From the NCBI RefSeq assembly GCF_016583745.1, contig NZ_NRRQ01000010.1:89462-153461 (forward strand): a stretch of 64,000 nucleotides of DNA. Reading direction: 5' to 3'. Below are positions 10,450-19,700 of this stretch, one piece after another. A program made the position numbers and the translations under genes. The notes beneath the pieces were generated by a model, which saw nothing but the letters and a program-made list of their open reading frames with translations, had not been told where the DNA came from and ran no database searches. This DNA is from Chromatium okenii (GTDB taxonomy: Bacteria > Pseudomonadota > Gammaproteobacteria > Chromatiales > Chromatiaceae). How positions within the stretch are numbered: position 1 is the first letter of the stretch; every line of letters begins with the position of its first letter.

Positions 10450-10884
10450 ATGTTACACCCGCAGCGTTTGCTCTTTCCCAGCGCAATGATCCTGCTCATT
10501 TTTCTCAGTGGCTGTCAAATGTCTGCCGTGAAACAACGGATTGAGCCATTGCTCGCCAAGCTATCGCCACGTCCGCCAGCGCTGCTGCCAATTGCGGCGC
10601 TGGATGCTGCCTGCGTCAGTCGTTGTGCGCGGGCGCAAACCCAGTGCGAAAAGCGCCAGCAGCTCCGTGAAACCGAATGTCAACAACAGTTTAGTCCCAC
10701 GCAAACGCAGCACAACGATTGTATTGCCAACCAACAACCGGGATGTTTACAAGCGGTTGCTTGTTTGGGTGCGGATTTGAGCCTTTGCAAGACCCAACAC
10801 CAAGAATGTTTGCGCACTTGCCCGCCTATTAAAACGCCACCGCCAGCCGCCGCTCCTACCGCTGCACCCGCGCCAGCACGTTGA
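10450..10884 (+). CDS. Cysteine-rich lipoprotein, unknown function
   Basis: This 144-residue protein begins with a lipoprotein signal (hydrophobic MILLIFLSGC; lipobox LSGC with the cysteine at about residue 22). The mature part contains ten further cysteines, several in CX3C arrangements (CVSRC near the start of the domain and CLRTC at its end), so disulfide-bonded helical hairpins are plausible. The C terminus is a Pro/Ala tail. The frame is open from 10405, but ATG at 10450 has GGAG upstream and opens directly into the signal. I do not recognise the family. It is convergent with the phosphodiesterase gene, 5 bp away. Confidence 0.7.
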   Translation: MLHPQRLLFPSAMILLIFLSGCQMSAVKQRIEPLLAKLSPRPPALLPIAALDAACVSRCARAQTQCEKRQQLRETECQQQFSPTQTQHNDCIANQQPGCLQAVACLGADLSLCKTQHQECLRTCPPIKTPPPAAAPTAAPAPAR

Positions 10885-10889
10885 GAGGA

Positions 10890-12065
10890 TTATCGGCTAG
10901 ACAACACGCACAGCGGCACCTTCATTTCCGCCGCGCTGAGGCCGCCGTGAACGCCAATCTGCGTGTAGGATTTTTCACTGAGCAAGTGATCGCGGATGAC
11001 GCGGGTGCCGCGTGGCAGCAGGCAATAATCACCCACGCGATCATCAAAATGCGGATGCGCCGCGCCCAAACCGAAATATCCCGCTTCAATCAATGTTTGG
11101 CTCGCCACCATCGTCACCTGCTCACCCAACACTTGCTGACAATACTCCTCAAACTGGCGCACACGCCCCGCTCGCACATAACAAAACGCAGCGCGGGGTT
11201 CGCCGCACAACGGCAGCAACAAACTGTCAGCAAGCTCAGGATGATCAGCCAGCATGATCTGATCGGCGGCAGTGGTGTCGATTTGACCATGATCGGCGCT
11301 CACCAGCAGCACGGTATTGGTTCCCGCTGCCGCCGTCATCAAGTCGGCAATTTCGCGCTCCAGCGTGTGCAAATGGGCGATTGCCGGAGTGCTGTTGATG
11401 CCGTGTTTATGCCCGATGCTGTCAAGCGATGGCCAATAGGCGTACACCAACTGGCGCTTTTTTCCTCGCGGACGGCGCAGCACCTGCCGCAAGTGGCGAA
11501 ATAAATCCGCCAGCCCCTCATAACCAACGAGGTCAGCGCGACCACGATGGGCGAGATTGAAATCGGAGGTGGCGATGAATTGCGGCGTCACGATCACGCT
11601 CGGCGTGGTCAAGTGGTCAAATACCGGCGGCGTTGTGAACAGCAGCGCCGGTTCGACGCCAGCGGCCTGATACGACTGTCCGCCATAACGCGGCCTGCCG
11701 GTCAACACCGTCATCACGCAGCCCAGCTCGCGCAAATAAGTGAACCAGCCGGTGATGCCATGTTGCAGCGGGGCGACGCCGGTGAGATAGGTGGTGATCG
11801 CTGCCGCCGTCGTCGACGGAAAGACGGAAGTCATCACTTGGGCGCAGTGCTGCTGCAAGATGCCCGTCGGCGCGTGTTGCGCCAGCCAGTCCGCGCCGAG
11901 ACCATCAATCACCAGCAGCACCACATTCGTCGCGCTCGCCAACAGTTCTGGTGCCAGCCCGGTCAAGGGCGGCGCGGTCGCTTGCCCGCCGTGCGCGTGC
12001 AAAATGCTGCTCATCAGGTTGACGATGCTGCCGCCCTGATAGTCCGGCGCAGTGTGGGCAGCCAT
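10890..12065 (-). CDS. Alkaline-phosphatase-superfamily protein, NPP/type I phosphodiesterase family
   Basis: A 391-residue metal-dependent hydrolase of the nucleotide pyrophosphatase/phosphodiesterase group. Visible superfamily signatures are the first metal site VVLLVIDGLG, the nucleophile threonine region VFPSTTAAAITTYLTG, the metal-binding YWPSLDSIGHKHG and LLVSADHGQID. No signal peptide is evident with this start, so it may be cytoplasmic. The frame is open to 12113, but ATG at 12065 gives the PDYQGGSIVNLMSSI beginning typical of these proteins. Substrate is not predictable. Its 5' flank is the repeat-rich region beginning at 12136. Confidence 0.8.
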   Translation of the reverse strand: MAAHTAPDYQGGSIVNLMSSILHAHGGQATAPPLTGLAPELLASATNVVLLVIDGLGADWLAQHAPTGILQQHCAQVMTSVFPSTTAAAITTYLTGVAPLQHGITGWFTYLRELGCVMTVLTGRPRYGGQSYQAAGVEPALLFTTPPVFDHLTTPSVIVTPQFIATSDFNLAHRGRADLVGYEGLADLFRHLRQVLRRPRGKKRQLVYAYWPSLDSIGHKHGINSTPAIAHLHTLEREIADLMTAAAGTNTVLLVSADHGQIDTTAADQIMLADHPELADSLLLPLCGEPRAAFCYVRAGRVRQFEEYCQQVLGEQVTMVASQTLIEAGYFGLGAAHPHFDDRVGDYCLLPRGTRVIRDHLLSEKSYTQIGVHGGLSAAEMKVPLCVLSSR

Positions 12066-12135
12066 GAATGGAATAGTGGATGGGTAAGTAACAGCTTGCA
12101 ATAATCTATACATATCTACATAAATCTGTACTTAT

Positions 12136-12250
12136 TAGGAGTTACGCAGTTGGATTTCTAAATGTTTGATTTTATTGAAGTAAGTTTGTGCGCTGCACAA
12201 TAGCACTTCCATAAAAATCAACAACTTAACTTTCAACTGCGTAACTCCTA
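12136..12250. mobile_element. 115-bp MITE-like element with perfect 17-bp terminal inverted repeats
   Basis: TAGGAGTTACGCAGTTG (12136-12152) is exactly repeated in inverse orientation as CAACTGCGTAACTCCTA (12234-12250). The 81 bp between them are AT-rich and non-coding. Terminal inverted repeats opening GGAGTTACGC are typical of DDE-type insertion sequences, and both ends carry TA, which could be the target duplication. The element is too small for a transposase, so it is most likely a non-autonomous miniature element mobilised in trans. Confidence 0.65.
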
Positions 12251-12254
12251 CTTA

Positions 12255-12519
12255 TGGAAAAAATTAGGTGAAAGCGTGTTACGCTTTAACCAAGAAAGTG
12301 AAGGGGATCAAACCGTCGAGCGAAAACCAAGCTCAAGATTGTAAAACTTCATTTTCGTATCGAAAGACATGGTCTGGACACGTTACAGCCGAGACCTTAA
12401 ATGCACACCAGAGCAAAGTTAGACCATCGTTTCATCATGGCTTTTGTGTTGACGGTGTGAATATATCAAAGCGAGATTTGTACGCTTTTGTATAGATTTT
12501 GTTAGATATTTAGTAGCGG
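12255..12519 (+). mobile_element. Decayed 3' part of an IS200/IS605-type tnpB element
   Basis: Positions 12382-12519 match the reverse complement of 63535-63672 with four mismatches in 138 bp and no gap; similarity continues upstream to 12371 with a one-base indel. The segment at the window end is the tail of a TnpB reading frame, so this is the same tail. The frame here ends with VDGVNISKRDLYAFV and stop at 12493-12495, a plausible TnpB C terminus. The 5' 115 bp are not recognisable. AAAGCG/CGCTTT (about 12469-12489) forms a small hairpin near the shared right boundary TAGTAGCGG. Confidence 0.6.
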
Positions 12520-12874
12520 ATTAACATCGACGCTCTCGAACGTGCATGGTACAAATCTTCATCAATTGAACCGCCGTTGTAGATGATTGTTTTTAAACCC
12601 TTTTCGTAAACCCTAACCATCGCGGTTGATGGTTCACGACAGGTGCAGGCTCAGTCCTTCGCGGACTCCGTTGGAAAGGTCAAGAAATGCAACTGTGAAC
12701 GCCAGCGGTTGCCACTTTCGTCAGGATTTAAGGAACGCAGTGATGAGTTATCTGCTGCGCGTGCTCCTGACATGACAAGCCTTTTCAACGTTGCCGAGGC
12801 AAACATGACCCCAGCAATGGGAGATCGTTCAGAAATGAACACCAATTGATTGTCAGTATTAAACAGCTCGCGTC
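12520..12874. other. Gene-poor stretch, unassigned
   Basis: This 355-bp stretch has no convincing gene. Open frames (for example 12643-12849 plus, 12651-12944 minus) lack ribosome-binding sites and family resemblance. Small hairpins occur (ACCATC/GATGGT near 12617-12634 and GTCC-TTCGC-GGAC near 12654-12666). With the long hairpin immediately downstream it may be the non-coding 3' part of a further decayed IS200/IS605 element, but I cannot show this. Confidence 0.3.
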
Positions 12875-12906
12875 TCACTCCAGCGCGTCTAAACGCGCTG
12901 GAGTGA
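12875..12906. repeat. Perfect 14-bp-stem hairpin, 4-nt loop
   Basis: TCACTCCAGCGCGT (12875-12888), loop CTAA, ACGCGCTGGAGTGA (12893-12906). No T-run follows on either strand, so it is not a good intrinsic terminator. Long hairpins of this kind mark the right ends of IS200/IS605-family elements, which fits the tnpB debris just upstream. It ends 108 bp before pilG. Confidence 0.6.
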
Positions 12907-13014
12907 TTCATGCCGGTGAACAAACAACACTGACTTGGCAGCAAATGTGAATAAAACAGCTACAGTTAGCTAACCGTCGTGGCAAAACGACACAGCTTAG
13001 GGTGACGCGAGATC

Positions 13015-13428
13015 ATGGGGACGCTTGACTTGCATGGGGTGCGCATTTTGGTCATTGACGACAGCAAAACGATCCGGCGCACGGCAGAAAATCTGTTGCT
13101 CAAAGCCGGCTGCGAGGTCTGCGTGGCCGAAGACGGTTTTGAAGCGTTGGGTAAAATCGTGACCTTTAAGCCGGAATTGGTGTTCGTGGATATTATGATG
13201 CCGCGTCTGGATGGGTATCAAACGTGCGCCTTAATTAAAAGTAATCCGGCGCTGCGTCATACGCCAGTGATTATGTTATCCAGTAAAGATGGTTTATTTG
13301 ATCGGGCGAAAGGACGTTTAGTCGGTGCGCAGCATTATTTATCCAAACCGTTCACGGGTGAAGAATTGCTGCAAGCAGTGCAAGGCAATCGACTCGGCGC
13401 GGGAACGGATGCGCCCATATTGCCTTAA
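13015..13428 (+). CDS. pilG: Twitching motility response regulator PilG
   Basis: A single-domain CheY-like receiver of the Pil-Chp chemosensory system; in Pseudomonas it promotes pilus extension and is phosphorylated by ChpA/PilL. The 137 residues include the acidic pocket VIDDS near residue 15, the phospho-acceptor aspartate in LVFVDIMMPRLDG near residue 60, and the conserved lysine in LSKPF. No output domain follows. It is first of pilG-pilH-pilI-pilJ-chpA. Confidence 0.92.
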   Translation: MGTLDLHGVRILVIDDSKTIRRTAENLLLKAGCEVCVAEDGFEALGKIVTFKPELVFVDIMMPRLDGYQTCALIKSNPALRHTPVIMLSSKDGLFDRAKGRLVGAQHYLSKPFTGEELLQAVQGNRLGAGTDAPILP

Positions 13429-13606
13429 ATAGCACATTAAAAGTCAAAATGATGAGCAGTCACGCAGTCGCTTTGAATTGCCAACCGCTGATGTTATCCG
13501 CCCGGATTGTGATTGGCATCATTCCCATTTTTTTATACTCCACGCGCCATCATCATTCCCCACATCGCGCCATTCTTCATTGAATCAGTTTGCAGGCACT
13601 CAGAAG

Positions 13607-14029
13607 ATGAAATTGTTACATCCCAATGCGCAAGCATCCGAACAACCTGCTGGTGCTGCGCCCTCAAAAACGGTGTTGGTGGTTGACGATTCACCCACGG
13701 AAACACGCATCTTGGCGACCTTGCTGACCAAAGCTGGGTATCAAGTTGAGGTCGCTACCAACGGCGAAGAAGGCGTCGCAGCAGCGCGGCGCTTGCATCC
13801 AGATATGATTTTGATGGATGTCATCATGCCGATTTTGAATGGATTTCAGGCAACGCGGATGCTGCGCAGCGATGCCGCCACCGCCGAGATTCCAATCATC
13901 ATGGTGACGACCAAAGATATGCAGACGGATCGCACTTGGGGGCTGCGGCAGGGAGCGAATGATTATCTCGTCAAACCAGTGGATCGTCAGATGCTGCTGG
14001 AGCGGATTCGGCTCCTGCTCGGTGCCTGA
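13607..14029 (+). CDS. pilH: Twitching motility response regulator PilH
   Basis: The second CheY-like receiver of the Pil-Chp pathway, usually acting on pilus retraction or as a phosphate sink. The receiver fold spans about residues 23-140: VLVVDDSPTE, the acceptor aspartate in MILMDVIMPILNG and the lysine in YLVKPVD are all present. The frame is open from 13478, but ATG at 13607 leaves a short 20-residue leader before the domain, which fits the family better than the 66-residue alternative. It ends 5 bp before pilI. Confidence 0.9.
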   Translation: MKLLHPNAQASEQPAGAAPSKTVLVVDDSPTETRILATLLTKAGYQVEVATNGEEGVAAARRLHPDMILMDVIMPILNGFQATRMLRSDAATAEIPIIMVTTKDMQTDRTWGLRQGANDYLVKPVDRQMLLERIRLLLGA

Positions 14030-14034
14030 CGGCG

Positions 14035-14634
14035 ATGGCACGCAGTCACCGCTCACTCGCCGAACTTCAGGCACTGATCCGCGATCTCGATGCGCGTTGT
14101 CGGGCGCGGCTGGCAGTCGCGCCTGATCCCAATACGCCGCTGGATCATTGGATGGCGGTGTTGTTTCTGGTGCGAACCCAACCCTTTTTGACGCCGCTGG
14201 CGCAGGTCTCGGAAGTGCTGGAACTGCCGCGTGATCTCACGCGAGTGCCCGGCACCAAACCGTGGCTGATTGGCATTGCCAACAATCGCGGGGTGTTATT
14301 GCCGATTTTTCATCTCGCCGCTTTTATCGAAGGGACGCAAACCACGCCGCAGCCAGTTGCTCCTGCGTCCAAATTTGACCGCCGCCGCGAGAAACGCAAT
14401 CGGGAGCGGGTGCTGATCGTCAGGCAGGACGAATTGCCCTGTGGCTTGATCGTGTCGGAAGCGATTGGAATGCGGGCAGTGCCCTTCAATACCCGACTGC
14501 CGCTGGTGCCAGAAGGTTTGGGTGCCAGTCAGCCATACGTCGAGGCCTCTTTTTTAGTGGACAATGCGCCGGTGCCGGTGCTGCAACTGGGGCAGTTAAT
14601 CACTGACCCGTTGTTCAATGCGGCAACGGTGTAA
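14035..14634 (+). CDS. pilI: CheW-like adaptor PilI
   Basis: PilI couples the receptor PilJ to the kinase ChpA. The CheW domain occupies about residues 40-190, with the typical segments FLTPLAQVSEVLELPRDLTR, WLIGIANNRGVLLPIFHL and the C-terminal VDNAPVPVLQLGQLITDP. At 199 residues it is slightly longer than CheW because of an N-terminal extension. Gene order after pilH and 17 bp before pilJ supports the assignment. Confidence 0.9.
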   Translation: MARSHRSLAELQALIRDLDARCRARLAVAPDPNTPLDHWMAVLFLVRTQPFLTPLAQVSEVLELPRDLTRVPGTKPWLIGIANNRGVLLPIFHLAAFIEGTQTTPQPVAPASKFDRRREKRNRERVLIVRQDELPCGLIVSEAIGMRAVPFNTRLPLVPEGLGASQPYVEASFLVDNAPVPVLQLGQLITDPLFNAATV

Positions 14635-14651
14635 ACGCGAGAGAACGTGAG

Positions 14652-16661
14652 ATGGCAAAACTCAAGATGATGGCGGGAAAAACGACCGGTAGCTTTTTGG
14701 AAGGCTCGCAGTGGACGGCGATGACGCTGTTGGTGGGTGGCTTGCTGTTAGCGGCGCTGGCGCTGTGGAGTTATTTGCAATTAAACGAGCGCGATGCCGT
14801 CAACACCCGTCACGCGCTCGATGCTGCTGCGCGCCGGGCGCACATTCCACCGCTGGTGCAGGCGCTCCGCGCTGCGGGTCAAGGTGAGCGGGAAGAATTG
14901 GAACGGCTGCGGACGCAGCGCGACCGTTTCGATAAGGATTTTGCGGACTTGATCACGCCAGATGCGACCGCCGGGCGGGACTTGGTGGAACATGCCGCGC
15001 AAGCGCAGACCGCGTGGCTGGCGCTCAATGCCAAGGTGGAGCGCGTTCTCAGCGCCAGCGTGGAATTGGTCACGCTGCGCCAGCGCCTGACCACGCTCGA
15101 TGGTTTGTTGTCTGAGCTGTACAAAACGATGAAACAGGCGGGCACGCGCAGCGTTGCGGATGGCGTGAGTGCGAGTTTGGCGCTGCAAGCCGGGCTGCAA
15201 GCTGCGCGTTTGGAACGGATGAGCGCGGCGCTGACGCGCTGGCTGGACGGCGGCGCGGCGTCTCAGCAAGCGATTGCTGATTTCACGACCAGCCGCGATG
15301 AATTTGCGGCGACGTTGGGCACATTGGCGGATCAATCACGGGCGCGGTCGGCGTTGGATGAGACGGCACGCTTGCTGACGATGTTGCGCAGCAGCAGCGA
15401 TGACGTGCTGGAAAAAACTCAGGCGTTACAAGCAATTATCAACCAAGCGCCCGAAGTGAACACGACCAGCAGCCAGTTGGATACAGCGTTGGAGGCGTTG
15501 GTGGTCGATTACCGCAGCGCCGGACAATTCGTGCTGCTGTTGGGGATGACGCTCGGTGCGAATGCGGTGCTGTTGTTTTCGGCTTTTGCGCTGCTGTGTT
15601 TTGCATTGCTGATTTTGTTGACGCTGCGAGCAGCGCGGCAGCGCGAGGAGCAATCACGGGCGCAGACGGTGCGCGATGAAGGCGCGATTTTGCGGCTGCT
15701 GGATGAGATGGGCGATTTGGCGAATGGCGATTTGACCGTTGAGGCGACGGTGACGGAGGAGAAAACCGGCGCGATTGCGGACGCGATCAATTATGCGATT
15801 GAGGCGCTGCGCAGCTTGGTGACGACCATCAATGTCACCGCCAGCCGCGTGTCTAAATCAACCCAAGACAGTCGCGCCATCGCGCTGCGGTTGGCGGAAG
15901 CCAGCGGTTTGCAGGCGCAGCAGATCACGCAGGCATCGGCGGCGGTGCAGTCGCTGACGATTCAGATTGATGAGGTGGCGCGGAACGCGGGCGAGTCGGC
16001 GGAGGTGGCGTCGCGGTCGGTGGAAGTGGCGGGGCGGGGAGCGCAGACGGTGCGCGATACGATCACCGGCATGGATGCAATTCGGGAGCAAATTCAGGAA
16101 ACTGCGAAACGGATCAAACGTTTGGGCGATAGCTCGCTGGAGATCGGCAAGAGCGTGGAGTTGATCGACGACATCGCCGATCAGACCAACATTTTGGCGC
16201 TCAATGCGGCGATGCAGGCGGCGATGGCGGGTGAAGCGGGACGCGGTTTTGCGGTGGTGGCGGATGAGGTGCAGCGGCTGGCGGAAAACTCACGCGATGC
16301 CACGAAAAAAATTGAGGTGTTGGTGCGCACGATTCAGGCGGACACCAGCGAGGCGGTCAGTTCGATGGAAGTGAGCATCGCCGGCGTGGTCGAAGGGGCG
16401 AATTTGGCCGAAAACGCGGGCGAGGCGCTGCGTGAGATTGAAAATGTGTCGGCGTATATCGCTGATTTGACCAAGCGGATTGCCGATTCTGCGCAGCGGC
16501 AGTCGCGGCAGTCGGCAGAAATTAACGACACGGTGCAGGCGATTCGCGCCATTACCGAAGAGAACACGGAAGGCACGCGCCGCGCTGCGGATTCGGTGGA
16601 GGAGTTGGCGAAGTTGTCGAACGAGTTGCAACGCTCGGTGGCGGGATTCCGGCTGCCGTAG
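14652..16661 (+). CDS. pilJ: Methyl-accepting chemotaxis receptor PilJ
   Basis: This is the transmembrane receptor of the Pil-Chp system. The 669 residues have one membrane segment at about 23-45 and a second at about 290-325. Between them is a helical periplasmic domain; after them come a HAMP-like segment and a cytoplasmic signalling domain. The signalling hairpin tip is intact (DQTNILALNAAMQAAMAGEA, then GRGFAVVADEVQRLAE). No CheR-type pilK gene follows, so methylation, if any, depends on genes elsewhere. Confidence 0.93.
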   Translation: MAKLKMMAGKTTGSFLEGSQWTAMTLLVGGLLLAALALWSYLQLNERDAVNTRHALDAAARRAHIPPLVQALRAAGQGEREELERLRTQRDRFDKDFADLITPDATAGRDLVEHAAQAQTAWLALNAKVERVLSASVELVTLRQRLTTLDGLLSELYKTMKQAGTRSVADGVSASLALQAGLQAARLERMSAALTRWLDGGAASQQAIADFTTSRDEFAATLGTLADQSRARSALDETARLLTMLRSSSDDVLEKTQALQAIINQAPEVNTTSSQLDTALEALVVDYRSAGQFVLLLGMTLGANAVLLFSAFALLCFALLILLTLRAARQREEQSRAQTVRDEGAILRLLDEMGDLANGDLTVEATVTEEKTGAIADAINYAIEALRSLVTTINVTASRVSKSTQDSRAIALRLAEASGLQAQQITQASAAVQSLTIQIDEVARNAGESAEVASRSVEVAGRGAQTVRDTITGMDAIREQIQETAKRIKRLGDSSLEIGKSVELIDDIADQTNILALNAAMQAAMAGEAGRGFAVVADEVQRLAENSRDATKKIEVLVRTIQADTSEAVSSMEVSIAGVVEGANLAENAGEALREIENVSAYIADLTKRIADSAQRQSRQSAEINDTVQAIRAITEENTEGTRRAADSVEELAKLSNELQRSVAGFRLP

Positions 16662-16668
16662 GTGGTTG

Positions 16669-16693
16669 AGTTGTCAGTGGTCAGTTGTCAGTG
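16669..16693. repeat. TTGTCAGT-type repeat between pilJ and chpA
   Basis: A short duplicated unit, GTTGTCAGTGGTCAGTTGTC and following bases, fills most of the 44-bp gap between pilJ and chpA. It belongs to the same family as the repeats inside chpA (19403-19433, 19508-19557) and upstream of eno (63504-63523). The unit recalls the GTTGTCAGTTGGCAGTT repeats scattered through many cyanobacterial and some proteobacterial genomes. Confidence 0.55.
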
Positions 16694-16705
16694 AGCGCCG
16701 GAATC

Positions 16706-19700
16706 ATGGCTGAAAAACAGGTGGTTGAAGGGCTGAAGTGGGTCAAGGGCGAGATCGCCGCCACGCTGCGTCCGGTGCGTGATCTGGTTGAGCACGGCAG
16801 CGGCAGCGCGGTGACGCCGAGCGTGTTGCAGGCGCTTGACCAAGTGCAGGGCGTGTTGCTGGCGCTGCAATTGCCCAGCGCGGCGCGATTGGTGTTGGAG
16901 CTGCGGTCGCTGTTGGCTGCGTCCCCGGCGGAGTTGCCGCTAGAAGTGCTGCAACAGGCGCTGACGCAGTTGACCACGCATCTTGATCGGTTGGATGCGG
17001 GCGCAGCGGAACCGCCGTTGCGCTTGGCGGTAATCATCAACGCGCTGCGCACGGCGCGATCTGAAGCGCCGTTGCCGACGGCAGAATTGCTCAATATCAC
17101 GTTACAAGCCCATGAATTAGCAGCAGAACCGCTGGCGCGATTGGTGACGGCGGTGCGCAAGGTGCGTCCGCACTATCACCGCCATCTGGTCGAATGGCTG
17201 CGCGGTGATCCTGAGCATCGGGTGTTGACGACGTTGGGCGAGCTGTTTGGACAAGTGGCGGCGGTGCCGGATGCGGGCGTGGTGGGCGATCTGTTTCAAC
17301 TGGCGCAACTGTTCACGCAGGCGGTGCGGCAGACGCAGCGGGTGATTGATGCGCCGCTGCGGTCGCTGCTCGGTCATTTGGATCGGGTGTTGAAACCGCT
17401 GGCGCAAACGCCGCCGCAGGTGGCGGGGCTGGATGCGCTGGCGCTGATTGAACAATTTTTGAATCTGCTCAACGGGATGGATGTCTCTGGTGCGCAGTTG
17501 GCACCGTTCAATTTTCGCTACGGTGCGCCAGCGACGACGGCAGCCGCTGGGGTTGAGGAGATAACGGCGGAAGTGCTGTTGACGGCGCTGAGTCATTTTT
17601 CTGCACTAAAACAAGAGTTTAATCAGATTGCGACGGCTCCAGACCCGGCGGCGCTCGCGGCGATGGCGGGACAACTGCGTGAGCTGGCGGACACGCTGGA
17701 AGGTGCGGCAGTGGCACCGCGTCTGCGCGAGTGTGCGACGCAGGTGGAGCAATTGCCGGTGACGGGGGCGGAGTCGGCGCGTTGGGAAACGGTGGCGATG
17801 GAGCTGCTGGAAATTGAGGCGGCATTGCATCCGCGCTCCGAGCGGCAAGTGGCGACGCCGGCGCTGGATTTATCGGAATTGACGGCGGCGACGCTGCGAG
17901 AGGCCGGTTACGAGCTGCTGCGGGTCAAGGAGGCGATGCTCAATTGCCACGATGACGCGGGTGCGGGCGCGGAGTTGGCGACGGTCAAGCCGCATTTGCT
18001 GAATGTGGCGGGCGCGTTGATGATTTTGGGCGAGCTGGCGGCAGCGCAGTTGGCAGATGCGCTCGCGGAGGTGGTGGAGCGGCTGTATGTGCAGCGCGGG
18101 CAAGCGCCGGATGGCAATGAATTTGAGCAGTTGGCGGATGCGCTGGCGGCGTTGGAATTGTTCATCGGTCATTTGCAGGACGCGGTGCCGTTTGGCGACA
18201 GTTTGATTGGGCGCGGCAGTGCGGCGTTGCGCACGTTGCTGGTCAAGCTGCCGCTCGCAGAACCGGCGGACGAGGTCGCGCCAGCACCGGTTGATGCGGC
18301 TGAGAGTGAGTTGGCGTTCGCGTGGGAGCTGGAAGCTGCGCCAGTGGACATCGCGCCGGCGGAGATTCCCGCGCCAGCAGTGGCGCTGGAGCTGGATGAT
18401 GTGCCGACGCTGCCGGTTGCAAGTGCGGCGGCTGAAGCGGGCGATGGTGTTGATGATCCTGAATTTCTTGAGATTTTCATGGAGGAGGCGCAGGAGGAAA
18501 CGACTTCAGCGCAGTTGCAATGTGCGCGTTGGGTTGCTGATCCGACTGATACGGCAGCGCAGGCGTCATTGCGGCGCAGTTTCCACACGCTCAAAGGCAG
18601 CGGGCGATTGGTGGGGGCGCTGCAAATTGCGGATTTTGCGCAGGCGTTTGAGTTGCTGCTCAACCGTTTGACTGAAGAGCGGATTCCGCCAGCACCGGCG
18701 ATTTTGGAGGCGGTGGCGGAGGCGGTGGCGCTGTTGCCGACGTTGTTGACGGCGCAGTTGGAGCGGCGGGAGTGTGAGATTCAGCCGTTGGTGGAACGGG
18801 CGACGTGGCTGCGAGAGAACGCAGTGGTCAGTGAAGACATTGGCAGTGAAGAAGTTGTCAGTGATTTGGCAACCGATGCTGCCGCTGCGCTGCCGTCCGC
18901 AGTGGCTGATGATGCGCCACTGCTCACCGATCCCGCCGCTGACAACTGTGTCTCTGACAGCTTGCCCGCTCCGTTGGAACTCGCCGATCAAGTCACCGAT
19001 CACGACAGTTTATTTCTGGCTGATGAAGAGTTATTGCGGATTTTCCAGACCGAGACGCACGACCATCTTGCTGAATTAACAGACTTTTTACAGAAAGCGG
19101 CGACGGGGACGGCGCAACCAGATCAAACGACGCAGCGGGCGTTGCACACCTTGACGGGCAGTGCGCGGATGGCGGGGATTGATTCGATTGCGGTCGTGAG
19201 CAAGGGTTTGGAGCTGTGTTTGAAGCCGGTGCTGGCGGCAAGCGGCAGCGTTGATGCGGCATTGTTGGCGCTGCTGGCGCGGGCGGTGGAGGCAATCGCG
19301 CTGCGGGTCGATGAGTTGCCAGCGTTGGGAACGGGCGCGGCGTTGCTGGTGGAATTGGGCGCTGAGTTGGAGCGGCGGCTGGCGGAAGAAGTTGTCGAAG
19401 AAGTTAGCAGTTGTCAGTTGCCAGTTGTCAGTGATTCGGCAACCGACGCTGCCGCTGCGCTGCCGTCCGCAGTAGTTGACGACGCACCACCGCCAAACGA
19501 TCACACAATTGACAACTGGCAACTGCCAACTGACAACTCTCCCGCGCCTGACAACTTTTTCATGCCCGCCCCCGATCCCGAAATGGCGGGGATTTTTCTC
19601 GAAGATGCGCGAGATTTGCTTGATCATCTCGACACCCAGTTTCGCGCTTGGCAGCTCGCGCCGCAGGACATCAGCGCCCTTGATGGCATCAATCGCCTGC

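Noticed and set aside
12643..12849. 68-codon ORF upstream of pilG
   Set aside because: Starts without a ribosome-binding site, shows no family resemblance and lies in insertion debris.
17117..18172. Long minus-strand ORFs antisense to chpA (for example 17117-17596, 17870-18172, 19088-19885)
   Set aside because: They are shadows of a GC-rich, Ala/Leu-rich coding strand; they are Arg/Gln-rich, lack ribosome-binding sites and overlap a firm gene.
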